Below, one piece after another: positions 1 to 8,529 of a DNA stretch of 63,495 nt. This DNA comes from Phycisphaeraceae bacterium (GTDB lineage Bacteria > Planctomycetota > Phycisphaerae > Phycisphaerales > Phycisphaeraceae). The translations under genes and the position numbers were made by a program. The notes beneath the pieces were generated by a model, which did no database searches, had not been told where the DNA came from, and saw nothing but the letters and a program-made list of their open reading frames with translations. Within the stretch, counting starts at the first letter, position 1, and each line of letters begins with the position of its first letter. The stretch lies in NCBI GenBank assembly GCA_020831765.1, contig JAFIFY010000176.1:1-63495 (forward strand), written 5' to 3'.

Positions 1-819
1 GGTCTTGGTTTGCTGGTCGTGGGCAATGTCTTCCAGGTTCTTCAACTCTGGTGGAGTGGATGGATCGAGCTTCGCACGGTACTCATTTTTTCGGTGCTGG
101 TGCTGATGTGGCTTGGTGTGATCGGGTTGGGCCTGGTTGCGGATAAGCCGGGGCGGTCAGCCGGAAGCTCACAGACCGGACGGGCACGGGGCGGGTGGTT
201 GGCGTTGCCGCTGTGCGCGGCCATTCTGGTGGTTGGGTTTCCCCTCGGGCAGGCTTTTTCACTCGGACGCACCGATTATCGCCGACCCGTGCCTGTTGCC
301 GTGGTGCTGGGGGCGAAAGCTCATCCCGATGGCCGCCCCTCCGATGCGCTTCGGGATCGGGTCATGACCGCCGTGGAGCTTTACCATCAGGGGTTGGTCG
401 AAAAGCTGGTGTTCTCAGGCGGGCCGACCGGGAGGCTCGATGCCCAAGCTCGCGCGGCGGGGCCGGAGGCATATAACCTGAATCCGGATGAGATCGATGA
501 GCCCCGGGCCATGCGGATGCTGGCCGTGCGGCACGGCGTGCCGGAAGAGGCGATCGTCCTCGATCATCACGGCTGGAACACGCGGCTGACAGCGCGGCAG
601 GTCGCGGTGATGATGGAACAGGCGGGTGTGGGCGACTTCCAGGTCATCGCTGTGAGCCATGACTTTCACCTGCCGCGCATCAAGATGGCCTTCGAGCAGG
701 AAGGCCTCGGCGTGCTGACCGTGCCCGCGCGTGAACGTTACATGCTGCGGCGGAAACCGATGCTCGTGGCCCGCGAGGTGCCGGCGTTCTGGGCCTATTG
801 GCTGGGTCTTGGCAGGTAA
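1..819 (+). CDS. DUF218 (YdcF/SanA-like) membrane protein, 5' end cut by window
   Basis: The frame is open from the first base, so the gene probably begins upstream; the first possible start inside is TTG at 10. The N-terminal part has two hydrophobic segments separated by a basic loop, followed by a DUF218 domain: VVLGAK after the second membrane segment, then SGGP, then a C-terminal AVSHDFHLPR stretch typical of the fold. Family members such as SanA and YdcF are envelope-associated and poorly understood; SanA affects envelope permeability. The domain assignment is firm, the biochemical role is not. It is followed by a small unknown gene on the same strand. Confidence 0.75.
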   Translation, partial: GLGLLVVGNVFQVLQLWWSGWIELRTVLIFSVLVLMWLGVIGLGLVADKPGRSAGSSQTGRARGGWLALPLCAAILVVGFPLGQAFSLGRTDYRRPVPVAVVLGAKAHPDGRPSDALRDRVMTAVELYHQGLVEKLVFSGGPTGRLDAQARAAGPEAYNLNPDEIDEPRAMRMLAVRHGVPEEAIVLDHHGWNTRLTARQVAVMMEQAGVGDFQVIAVSHDFHLPRIKMAFEQEGLGVLTVPARERYMLRRKPMLVAREVPAFWAYWLGLGR

Positions 820-845
820 TTGCCGAAGGGAGCCCCCGCAAGATC

Positions 846-1232
846 ATGGCTGGCGCCGAATCCAACGGACATCCTGAATCCGGACTGGGCGACAAGTCGA
901 TCCGGGCGTTGACTTGGGCGGCACTACTGGGTCGATGGATCGAGCTGGCCCGATCGTCACTTGCCCTGCCCGATGATGAAGAGGGCCGCGCGATGAAGGC
1001 CAGCGTCCCGGACATCATCATGCTTCAAGCCGTCTGGATGGCACTGGGCGAGTTGGATCGGCTCGCTGAGGATGAGCGTCAACTGGGCATCGATCAGGCC
1101 GCCGTTCTGATCCAGAGGCACACCCAGGCGATCGGCGATCGCTTCGGTGATGCGATTCCCGCGGCGTTGCTGGAGGTGATCGAGGATGCCCGAGACCGGC
1201 TTCGACACGTCCGGGGCGATGAGCCGGATTGA
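846..1232 (+). CDS. Hypothetical protein, 128 aa
   Basis: I do not recognise this protein. It is acidic and mostly helical, with no membrane segment or signal peptide. A longer frame opens at TTG 798 and would overlap the upstream gene by 22 bases, but ATG 846 is preferred because it removes that overlap and has a GGGAG stretch about 13 bases upstream. It lies 26 bases after the DUF218 gene, so the two may be co-transcribed. It ends 6 bases before the convergent trpG-like gene. Confidence 0.5.
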   Translation: MAGAESNGHPESGLGDKSIRALTWAALLGRWIELARSSLALPDDEEGRAMKASVPDIIMLQAVWMALGELDRLAEDERQLGIDQAAVLIQRHTQAIGDRFGDAIPAALLEVIEDARDRLRHVRGDEPD

Positions 1233-1238
1233 GACCGT

Positions 1239-1886
1239 TCAGGGCATGGTCGATATCGGTGGCGGTTCCACCGGCCTGGCCCTGTCTTTCATGCCCAGGA
1301 AATTGGCCAGCAGGATGGGGCCCTCATCGGTCAGGAAGCTTTCGGGGTGGAACTGAACGCCCTCGAGCGGTTTGGGATCGGATCGGCCAAAGAGCGCCTC
1401 GGGCTTGGCGCGTAGTCCCATGATCTCACCCTCATCGGTCCAGGCTGAGATTTCAAAGCGTTCTTTGTCGAAGGATTCGCGGGTGATCACTAGGCTGTGA
1501 TATCGCGTGGCGATGAAGGGATTGCTCAAACCCTCGAAAATGGCTTTGCCGTCATGAAAAATGCGCGATACTTTTCCATGCATCAGCCGGTAATTGCGTG
1601 CCACGGTCATGCCGTACGCCTGGCCGATGGATTGGTGACCGAGGCAGACACCCAGTAGCGGCACCTTGCCGGCGGCAGCGCGAATCAGGTCCACGGAGAT
1701 GCCGGCCTCATTGGGCGTGCAGGGGCCCGGAGAGATAATGATGTGCGCCGGTTTCATCGCCATGACCTGATCGACGTCGGCGCGGTCGTTTCGAATCACT
1801 TCGACAGGCAACGTCGCATCGAGCTCGCCGATGCGCTGGACCAGATTGTAGGTGAAACTGTCGTAGTTGTCGATGATCAGGATCAT
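1239..1886 (-). CDS. trpG: Anthranilate/aminodeoxychorismate synthase glutamine amidotransferase subunit
   Basis: A 215-residue class I glutamine amidotransferase. The N-terminus MILIIDNYDSFTYN is diagnostic of the TrpG/PabA group. The nucleophile is Cys81 in GVCLGHQ and the His180-Glu182 pair lies in FHPES. It supplies ammonia to a chorismate-using partner for tryptophan (TrpE) or folate (PabB) synthesis, and many bacteria share one protein for both. ATG 1886 is chosen because family similarity starts there; the frame stays open 43 codons further upstream but that part looks non-coding. No TrpE or PabB gene lies nearby, so the trpG versus pabA name is not settled. Confidence 0.88.
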   Translation of the reverse strand: MILIIDNYDSFTYNLVQRIGELDATLPVEVIRNDRADVDQVMAMKPAHIIISPGPCTPNEAGISVDLIRAAAGKVPLLGVCLGHQSIGQAYGMTVARNYRLMHGKVSRIFHDGKAIFEGLSNPFIATRYHSLVITRESFDKERFEISAWTDEGEIMGLRAKPEALFGRSDPKPLEGVQFHPESFLTDEGPILLANFLGMKDRARPVEPPPISTMP

Positions 1887-2026
1887 GTGGGCGGATTCTC
1901 GTCGGCTTCCATGATGGATGTACTCGCCGGATCCCGGCTCGGGGCGCTGGCATGTCCGGGATTTTCCCAAGCATGTCGGGCGGACCGATCGGGTATTGAA
2001 CCGGATCGTTCGCACGAATCAGCGGT

Positions 2027-2815
2027 TTATTTCTCCGGACCCGCGTCACTCCCGTCATCGTGGTCCGCATCGTCCGGGGGCGGGGGCAGGCCGATGTCTT
2101 CGTTCCAGACTTCCGGATAGGCATCGATGAACTGCTTAAGCAATTCCTGGCATCGCGGATCGCGGAGAACCGTCAACTTGACGCCGTGCTGGATCAACAG
2201 ATTCTCGGCTCCGAGGAAGTTTTGATTCTCACCGATGACGATGTTTCGGATGCCAAAGAGCAGGGCGGCACCGGAGCACATGATGCAGGGCGACAGTGTG
2301 GTGATGAGGATCAGTTCGCTCCAGTCGCGTCGTCGCCCGGCGTTTCGAAGGCAGATCATCTCGGCATGCGCCGTGGGATCACCAAGCTGCACCCGCATGT
2401 TGTGGCCCCGCGAGACGATCTCCCCCCGTCGATCGACCAGCGCCGCGCCAATGGGGATTCCGCCCTCGTTCAGGCCCTGTCGTGCTTCGCGGAGGGCTTC
2501 GGCCATCCATGCCTGTGGTTCGAACACGGCCTTGGGCCGAAGGGGGCTGATCCGGACCCGGCTTGATTCCCGAACGGTCGCGGCTGGCGGCGCGGCGGCA
2601 ACGGGCGTAGTGGATCGGACCGAGGGTTGTGAAGTCGCCAAACCGGGCGGCGCAACGACCGCCGCCGCGGATCGGGACGCGCCACGGGCCGTGGACCTGG
2701 CGGTTGAGCGCTTCGTGGGTTTGCGCGTGGCCGCCTTCGCGGCTTTGACGCGGCCGGTCGAGGACTTGGTGCGAGCGGGCTTTCGACTTGCGGATTTCGA
2801 CTTTTTCTTGGCCAT
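2027..2815 (-). CDS. Fungal-type cytosine deaminase with histone-like N-terminal tail
   Basis: A 262-residue protein. Residues 1 to about 95 are a low-complexity Lys/Arg/Ala/Thr/Pro tail that starts MAKKKSKSASRKP and resembles eukaryotic H1-like tails. Residues 100-245 form a cytidine-deaminase-fold domain with zinc ligands His150 (HAE, with Glu152 as proton shuttle), Cys177 and Cys180 (PCIMC). The C-terminal end, QFID..PEVWNEDIG, resembles yeast cytosine deaminase Fcy1 more than tRNA adenosine deaminase TadA. The likely reaction is cytosine to uracil in pyrimidine salvage; guanine or nucleoside deamination is possible. Start ATG 2815 precedes the tail. The tail may bind nucleic acid (inference). 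Confidence 0.78.
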   Translation of the reverse strand: MAKKKSKSASRKPARTKSSTGRVKAAKAATRKPTKRSTARSTARGASRSAAAVVAPPGLATSQPSVRSTTPVAAAPPAATVRESSRVRISPLRPKAVFEPQAWMAEALREARQGLNEGGIPIGAALVDRRGEIVSRGHNMRVQLGDPTAHAEMICLRNAGRRRDWSELILITTLSPCIMCSGAALLFGIRNIVIGENQNFLGAENLLIQHGVKLTVLRDPRCQELLKQFIDAYPEVWNEDIGLPPPPDDADHDDGSDAGPEK

Positions 2816-3017
2816 GTTCGGAATCTCCGGACTTACGTGGCGGCTCGGGCGGGCTCGTCGGGCCGATACCGGTGACGATGGGCCAATGGGCTGGCGAAGC
2901 AAGGCCCCGTATCGGCATGACCGGTCGGATCGTACTTCGCCAATACGCGATTGTACGACGAACCTTGCGAACCTCGACCGTTGGCTGAACCAGATGCGAT
3001 AGACTAACTTGAACGCG

Positions 3018-3938
3018 ATGGGCTTGCTCGTGCTTCTTTTGCTGGCGATCACGGTGTGGATCGTGGCCGGGGCGGTCAGCCTGATGTGGAGGCTTCACCA
3101 CCCGCGCCGCAAGACCATCGGCGATGCCTTGGGGCGCGGGCATCCAATCGATCCGTCGGAGTTGGGCCTGGCGGCGCTCGAAGCAGAACTGCAACTCTGG
3201 GGTGAAAGCCGGACACCGGCATGGTTGATTGAAGGCGGACGGCCTTGTGGTCCGCTGGTGGTGGTTACCCATGGTTGGTCAGACAGCCGGTACGTCGCCC
3301 TGGCTCGGTGGGCGGAACTGCTGGCGCCCCGGGCTTCCACCCTGGTGCTTTACGACATGCGAGGCCATGGCGATCAGCCCGATCGTCGATTCTCCGGAGG
3401 CTGGACCGAGCAGGACGATCTGGAATCCGTGATACGTTCAGCGCGGCGGACACTGGAATCGGTCGATCCCCAGCGGGCACTGAGGCCTTGTGTCCTGGCC
3501 GGGCATTCGCTTGGCGCAACCATCAGCCTGTTGGTTGCGCTTCGTGGCGTGGAGCCGATCGCGGGTGTCTGGGCGGATTCGATCATGGCCAATCCGCACG
3601 ATGCCTTGAGACGGCGGGTGCGTCGGCGCGGCTGGCCGGCCGAACCGGTCGTGAGCCTGGGCCTGCTGCTGGCCAGAGCTTGTGGCGATGCCGGGCTTCC
3701 GGACCCGCGAACATCAAGACCGGCCGACAGCGATCCGGCGGCTGGGTCGATACACATGATCCATGCCTTGGACGATCCGATATGCGACATCGACCGTGTG
3801 CGTGATCTGGTTCAGAGGCTATCAGGGGCTCGATTGAAGGAGATCGCCGGGTCGGGGCACCGATGCATCGCCGAACTCGATCCGGCCGGGTATCTTGTTG
3901 CGCTGGATGCTTTCTTTGAGGGATTGGAAACGGCATGA
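3018..3938 (+). CDS. Alpha/beta hydrolase with N-terminal membrane anchor
   Basis: A 306-residue protein with one N-terminal hydrophobic segment (about residues 1-24) and an alpha/beta-hydrolase domain. The HGWSDSR oxyanion region, the YDMRGHG strand and the nucleophile elbow GHSLGA (Ser164) are visible. Late Asp (DDPICD) and His (GSGHR) residues complete a plausible triad. The substrate is unknown. ATG 3018 is chosen over TTG 3009 because it opens directly into the anchor. Its stop overlaps the deoC start (ATGA), so the two are translationally coupled. Confidence 0.8.
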   Translation: MGLLVLLLLAITVWIVAGAVSLMWRLHHPRRKTIGDALGRGHPIDPSELGLAALEAELQLWGESRTPAWLIEGGRPCGPLVVVTHGWSDSRYVALARWAELLAPRASTLVLYDMRGHGDQPDRRFSGGWTEQDDLESVIRSARRTLESVDPQRALRPCVLAGHSLGATISLLVALRGVEPIAGVWADSIMANPHDALRRRVRRRGWPAEPVVSLGLLLARACGDAGLPDPRTSRPADSDPAAGSIHMIHALDDPICDIDRVRDLVQRLSGARLKEIAGSGHRCIAELDPAGYLVALDAFFEGLETA

Positions 3939-4654
3939 TGACATCGACCGAACTGGCCGGCCGCATCGATCACACGCTACTGTCCGCGGAGGCCTCGGCC
4001 GCGCAGATCGATCAATTGGTCGAAGAAGCGATCAAGTTCGAATTCGCCTCGGTGTGCGTCCATGGCGCGTATGTTGACCGCGTTGTCGAGAAGCTCCGGG
4101 CCGCCGACGCCGCACCGGTGGCCTGTTGTGTGGTGGGGTTTCCCCTTGGCGCGAACAAGTCGACGGTCAAGGCGATCGAAGCGGCCGCAGCCGTCAAGTC
4201 AGGGGCATTGGAAATTGACATGGTGGCGTTTCTGCCCGCACTTCTGGAAGGCGACCTCGCCGCCGCGCGTGCCGACGCGATTGAAGTGGTCAAGGCCGCC
4301 AGGGCCGCCAATCCTCGAACAGTGGTCAAGCTGATCGTCGAATCAGCCCTGCTGGTGCAAGGCATGGATCGCGATGGCGCCGAATCGCGGATCGCGCTGG
4401 CTTGCCGCATTGCGCGGGAGAGCGGCTGTGACTTCATCAAGACCTCGACCGGCTTCCATCCCGCGGGCGGCGCTGATGTGGATTCGGTACGCTGGATGAA
4501 GCAGCACGCTGGTGGAATTCGCGTCAAGGCGTCCGGCGGTATACGAACTTACGCTGATGCTGTGACCATGCTTGATGCCGGTGCGGATCGGTTGGGTTGT
4601 TCGGCGGGCGTGAAGATCATCGGCGGCTCCGGCCAGACGGGGCAGGGGTATTGA
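3935..4654 (+). CDS. deoC: Deoxyribose-phosphate aldolase
   Basis: A 239-residue class I aldolase that converts 2-deoxyribose 5-phosphate to glyceraldehyde 3-phosphate and acetaldehyde in deoxynucleoside catabolism. The Schiff-base lysine is Lys169 in FIKTSTGF; Lys198 in VKASGGIRT and Asp95 in EIDMV are the other catalytic residues. Length matches the short bacterial DeoC type. The gene sits in an ATGA overlap with the hydrolase upstream and a TTGA overlap with kdsA downstream. This is a tight three-gene unit although the three functions are not obviously linked. Confidence 0.95.
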   Translation: MMTSTELAGRIDHTLLSAEASAAQIDQLVEEAIKFEFASVCVHGAYVDRVVEKLRAADAAPVACCVVGFPLGANKSTVKAIEAAAAVKSGALEIDMVAFLPALLEGDLAAARADAIEVVKAARAANPRTVVKLIVESALLVQGMDRDGAESRIALACRIARESGCDFIKTSTGFHPAGGADVDSVRWMKQHAGGIRVKASGGIRTYADAVTMLDAGADRLGCSAGVKIIGGSGQTGQGY

Positions 4655-5511
4655 AGATCGTGCAACGCAATGCTGTAAATGTTGGACCGGTGACCATCGG
4701 CCCGGGCAGGCCGCTGACCCTGATCGGTGGCCCCTGTGTCGCTGAATCCCGGGAGTTGTGCCTGCGGATCGGTGAGCGGCTCGTGGAGGCCTGTGCAAAC
4801 GCCGGGATGCAGTACATCTTCAAGGCCAGTTTCGATAAGGCCAATCGCAGCTCGATTCAGAGCCCGCGGGGCCCCGGCTTCGAGGCCGGCCTCGAGCTGC
4901 TTTCGTCCATCGGCGATCAACTGAAGGTGCCGGTGACCAGCGACATCCACGAGAGCCATCAGGCCCAAGCGGCCGGTCAGGTGCTGGACTTGATCCAGAT
5001 TCCGGCTTTTCTTTGTCGCCAGACTGATCTGCTGGTCGCGGCGGCGGAGACCGGACGACCGGTGAACGTCAAGAAGGGGCAGTTCCTCTCGCCCATGGAG
5101 ATGAAGAGTGTCGTGGGTAAGCTGACGTCGTCCGGCTGCTCGGGCGTTATTTTGACGGATCGCGGCACGTTTTTCGGCTATCAGCGCCTGGTCAACGACT
5201 TTCCAGGTCTGGTCGATCTGGCTTCGCTAGGTTGGCCAGTTTGCCTTGATGCTACGCACTCGACGCAGTTGCCCGGTGCCCAGTCGGCCGAAGGCGGCCC
5301 GATGACCAGTGGTGGGCGGCCGGAAATGGTCCCGATGCTGGCCCGGCTGGGGGTTGTCGCTGGAGCGGACGCTCTGTTTATCGAGACACATCCGGAGCCG
5401 GCCAAGGCGGCCAGCGATGCCTCGAGCATGTTGGAGCTTGACCTCTTAGTGCAGGAAATAGCTAGGCTTACCGATCTACGGCGATGGGTGGAATCAGCCG
5501 GACGTTGCTGA
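4651..5511 (+). CDS. kdsA: 3-deoxy-8-phosphooctulonate (KDO-8-P) synthase
   Basis: About 286 residues. It condenses phosphoenolpyruvate with arabinose 5-phosphate for the Kdo of the lipopolysaccharide inner core. Recognised by IGGPCVAES, FKASFDKANR, SFRGPG-like SPRGPGFEAG, TSDIHE, NVKKGQFLSP and DATHSTQLPG. The N..C..D pattern here (NVKKGQ, GGPC, Cys in the metal site region) suggests the metal-dependent type, but this is not certain. The start is ambiguous: TTG 4651 overlaps the deoC stop, and GTG 4660 is the alternative. Its presence, with lpxA and an LpxL-like gene in this window, argues for a lipid A-Kdo outer membrane. Confidence 0.93.
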   Translation: MKIVQRNAVNVGPVTIGPGRPLTLIGGPCVAESRELCLRIGERLVEACANAGMQYIFKASFDKANRSSIQSPRGPGFEAGLELLSSIGDQLKVPVTSDIHESHQAQAAGQVLDLIQIPAFLCRQTDLLVAAAETGRPVNVKKGQFLSPMEMKSVVGKLTSSGCSGVILTDRGTFFGYQRLVNDFPGLVDLASLGWPVCLDATHSTQLPGAQSAEGGPMTSGGRPEMVPMLARLGVVAGADALFIETHPEPAKAASDASSMLELDLLVQEIARLTDLRRWVESAGRC

Positions 5512-5621
5512 GATTTGTCGCTCGCGGCGACGGTTCGACTTCGGCCGGAACAGGAAAACCAGTACGCGTGCGACAGGTTTGCGGCAATGCTTGATTGTGC
5601 TCCTGAAAATTCGCAAAAAAA

Positions 5622-5650
5622 TTGACCTTTACCCATTTCTGATATACATT
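5622..5650 (+). promoter_or_regulatory. Predicted sigma70-type promoter
   Basis: TTGACC at 5622-5627 is followed by TATACA at 5643-5648 (15-base spacer) or TACATT at 5645-5650 (17-base spacer), directly after a run of A residues. It is the most AT-rich spot in several kilobases. Transcription would run into the small frame that starts at 5691. Confidence 0.5.
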
Positions 5651-5690
5651 TACTGTGAGACCCGGGGGTTCCCCTGAGGAGAGATCGAGG

Positions 5691-5870
5691 ATGAGCGTTT
5701 ACGCCAATGGTGGAGATTGGCCGATGATGTGTTCATGCGCTGCGGGTGTGGGCTGCGGACATGAATCTGCAACGGATCTCGTCGCTGGTGAGAGAGAGGC
5801 GCTCGAGAGAGAGACGGGCATCGGCCTTCGGGTCGGTGCCTATTTTTTTGGCGGCACGATTTGCCGTTGA
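5691..5870 (+). CDS. Possible small cysteine-containing protein, 59 aa
   Basis: A short frame starting ATG 5691, 40 bases after the predicted promoter and preceded by purine-rich GAGGAG about 13 bases upstream, with GAGG directly before the start. The product has a CSCAAGVGC cluster near residues 14-22 and otherwise no recognisable domain. A second frame (ATG 5761) overlaps it. Coding status is doubtful; the region could instead be an untranslated RNA. Confidence 0.27.
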   Translation: MSVYANGGDWPMMCSCAAGVGCGHESATDLVAGEREALERETGIGLRVGAYFFGGTICR

Positions 5871-6018
5871 CTTGTTCCGTCGCGTTTTCGTAATGGTTAT
5901 CCGAGTCGAAGATGCCGCACCTCGAACTGCGATTGGCCGCTGGCGACTGGCTTGAGATTGGGGCGGCGCGAGCGCCGGCGACCAGAACACTTTTGGCCCA
6001 TGCGAGCAGGGGGCACCA

Positions 6019-7548
6019 TTAAGGCAGCGCTGCGATCCGGGCGAATTCCTCCTTCAGGGCGGGGTAGAGACGCTGATACTGGGCGAAACGCTGAGCATAG
6101 GCCTTGGCTGAGGCGCGCTGGGGCTTGAGTGTTTCGGTTTCACGGATGACAGCGCGGCAGGCCTGGGGGACGTCCTTCCACACGCCGATGCCGACGCCAG
6201 CCAGTAGCGCCACGCCGTACGCCGGTCCCTCATCGCTGTTGATCGTGGCCACGGGGGCATCATAGATATCGGCCTGAAGCTGACGCCAGAAAGCGCTTCG
6301 CGCTCCGCCGCCCGACAGGCGGATGGTGCGAATCTTCAGGTCCATCCGCCGCATGATCTCAACGGCATCGCGCATGCCGTACGTGACTCCTTCCAGAAGC
6401 GATCGGAGGATCATGGCGCGGCTGTGTCGGGCGGTCAGTCCGATCCACCCGCCTCGCGCCTCGGGGTCGGGATGCGGGCAGCGTTCGCCGGTCAGATAGG
6501 GCAGGAAGAAGAGCCCCTCGCTGCCCTCGGGCGCCTGCTGGGCTTCCTCGGTGAGCAGTTCGTACACATCGCGCTTCTCTTTGCGGGCTCGGGTGATCTC
6601 CAGGGGCGCCATGTGATTGCGGAACCACTGGAACGAGCCGCCGGCCGAGAGCATGCAGCCGAAAACACACCACTTGCCCGCCACCGCCGCGCACATGGTG
6701 TGGACGCGTCCGCCGGGGTCGTAGGTCGGCTCATCGGCATGAGCGAACACGACGCCACTGGTGCCCAGCGTGGCACTGACGATGCCGGTCGAGACGATGC
6801 CGTTGCCCACCGCTCCGGCCGGCTGATCGCCGCTCCCGCCGACGACGGGCGTACCTTCCTTGAGGCCCAGGGCCTTGGCGCCCTCCCGGTGCAGTCGGCC
6901 GGTGATTTCATGCGACTCATGGCAAGCCGGGAGCAGGGCACGGTCGATGCCCAGGAGCGAAAGCAGTTTTTCATTCCATGCCCGCTTGCGGACATCCAGC
7001 AGCAGGGTGCCCGAGGCATCGCCGACTTCCGTGGCGAACTCGCCGGTCATGCGGAAGCGGATGAAATCCTTGGGCAGAAGAATCATTCGCGTCGCTTCGT
7101 AGACGCGGGGCTCGTGCCGCCGGACCCAGAGTATCTTGGGCGCGGTGAACCCGGTCAGGGCCGGGTTGCCGACCATGTTGATCAGCTTGCGGCGGCCGCC
7201 GGCGGCTTTCTCGATCTCGATGCATTCCTGACCGGTCCGCTGATCGTTCCAGAGCAGCGCGGGCCGAAGCGGCTCCTCGCCATCGCCCAGGAATACGCTC
7301 CCATGCATCTGGCCCGAGAGTCCGATCGCGGCGACCTGTTCAGGCTTGATGCCTGATCTGCGCACCACCTGCCGGACGGCTTTGCCCGTGGCCGCCCACC
7401 ATTCCATCGGATCCTGTTCCGACCAGCCGGGCTGGGGTGAACTGATGCCGTGTTCGGCCATGGCGGTGGCAAGCACCTTGCCCTGTTGATCGCAGATGAG
7501 GGTTTTGGTTCCACTGGTTCCGATATCGATGCCAAGCAGGTGGGACAT
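6019..7548 (-). CDS. xylB: Xylulokinase (FGGY carbohydrate kinase)
   Basis: A 509-residue FGGY-family kinase. The N-terminal phosphate-binding motif GIDIGTSGTKT, the family signature GLSGQMHG (residues 77-83) and the catalytic Asp241 in GGSGDQPAGAVG agree with xylulokinase, which phosphorylates D-xylulose and feeds the pentose phosphate pathway. The length is normal. No xylA or transporter is adjacent, so specificity for xylulose rather than another ketose rests on motif similarity alone. Confidence 0.9.
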   Translation of the reverse strand: MSHLLGIDIGTSGTKTLICDQQGKVLATAMAEHGISSPQPGWSEQDPMEWWAATGKAVRQVVRRSGIKPEQVAAIGLSGQMHGSVFLGDGEEPLRPALLWNDQRTGQECIEIEKAAGGRRKLINMVGNPALTGFTAPKILWVRRHEPRVYEATRMILLPKDFIRFRMTGEFATEVGDASGTLLLDVRKRAWNEKLLSLLGIDRALLPACHESHEITGRLHREGAKALGLKEGTPVVGGSGDQPAGAVGNGIVSTGIVSATLGTSGVVFAHADEPTYDPGGRVHTMCAAVAGKWCVFGCMLSAGGSFQWFRNHMAPLEITRARKEKRDVYELLTEEAQQAPEGSEGLFFLPYLTGERCPHPDPEARGGWIGLTARHSRAMILRSLLEGVTYGMRDAVEIMRRMDLKIRTIRLSGGGARSAFWRQLQADIYDAPVATINSDEGPAYGVALLAGVGIGVWKDVPQACRAVIRETETLKPQRASAKAYAQRFAQYQRLYPALKEEFARIAALP

Positions 7549-7691
7549 TTCTGAACGCTCCGTGTCGAAAGCCGGGCCGAGGAATGTGAAGCATCCTCGC
7601 CCATCGTGGCGAACTTGACAAGCGCCGGGTGGCTCGAGCGAAGGCAGGGCGTAGAGCAGGGGTCCGACGCCCGCGCTGATGCCTTGACGGT

Positions 7692-8351
7692 TCAGTCGCC
7701 CCGGCCACCTAGAGCACGCCGTCCGCCCAGCGCATCCATCAACACGGCCTTGCTGACCATGTCCAGGGATGCGCCGGTGGGAAGTCCACGGGCCAACCTG
7801 GAGACCCTGACATCGAACTTCTCCAGTTTTCGGGCCACATGCAGCGCTGTTCCATCACCCTCGACGCTGGGCTGCATCGCGAGGATGACTTCCGCCACGG
7901 GGTTCGGGCCATCCGGCGTTCGGGTCGATGCCGGCGCTTGCGAGTCGGCGATGCGTTGGATCAGCCCGGCGATGTTCAGGTCGCCCGCTCCCACATCATC
8001 CAGCGGTGCCAAACGACCCATCAGGACGTGATAGAGGCCACGATATTGGCCGGTGTCCTCCATGAGCTGCACATCCAGGGGCTGCTCGACCACCATGATG
8101 GTCGACCGGTCGCGGTTTGGATCGCGGCAGATGTCGCAGGGACTCTCCCGGCCGATGTTTCCGCAGGTGGCGCAGACCTGCACCTGGGCAACCAGGTCCT
8201 TGATCGCACCGGCGAGCGAACCGGCCTCATCGGAAGGCTGCTTGAGCAGGTAGAAGATGATGCGCTGCGCTGAGCGGCGACCGATACCCGGCAACCGGCA
8301 CAGTTTCTCAAGCAGGTTCTGGGTAAGTGAATCGGAGCCGGAGGATGCCAT
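7692..8351 (-). CDS. recR: Recombination protein RecR
   Basis: A 219-residue RecR. It has an N-terminal helix-hairpin-helix (LPGIGRRSAQR, residues 20-30), a four-cysteine zinc site (Cys60, Cys63, Cys72, Cys75) and a Toprim domain from about residue 85 (VVEQPLDV). RecR works with RecO and RecF to load RecA at single-stranded gaps. ATG 8351 is chosen because it begins the family-conserved part; the frame remains open upstream. The usual neighbours dnaX and ybaB are absent. Confidence 0.93.
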   Translation of the reverse strand: MASSGSDSLTQNLLEKLCRLPGIGRRSAQRIIFYLLKQPSDEAGSLAGAIKDLVAQVQVCATCGNIGRESPCDICRDPNRDRSTIMVVEQPLDVQLMEDTGQYRGLYHVLMGRLAPLDDVGAGDLNIAGLIQRIADSQAPASTRTPDGPNPVAEVILAMQPSVEGDGTALHVARKLEKFDVRVSRLARGLPTGASLDMVSKAVLMDALGGRRALGGRGD

Positions 8352-8529
8352 GGGGTGGATTGTACCCGCTGCCCGCGCGTGGCGGATCGTCACCGGACTG
8401 ACGACAAGGCCGCGACTGATCCGGATTCGGTGATGAACTGATATCGATTGAACCGGTGGGGGTCGGGCGGATCTGCACCCCACTTATCTGAAAAGTCGGC
8501 CCGTAATCTCAAGCCATACTCCCAAGCTC

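Larger units (their letters stand above)
5512..6018. other. 507-base stretch between kdsA and xylB ends
   Basis: This stretch lies between the 3' ends of two convergent genes. It is locally AT-rich around 5600-5655, where a sigma70-like promoter can be read, and then holds one doubtful 59-codon frame. A purine-rich GAGAGAGA motif occurs twice near 5790-5815. No RNA family was recognised in it. Confidence 0.4.
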
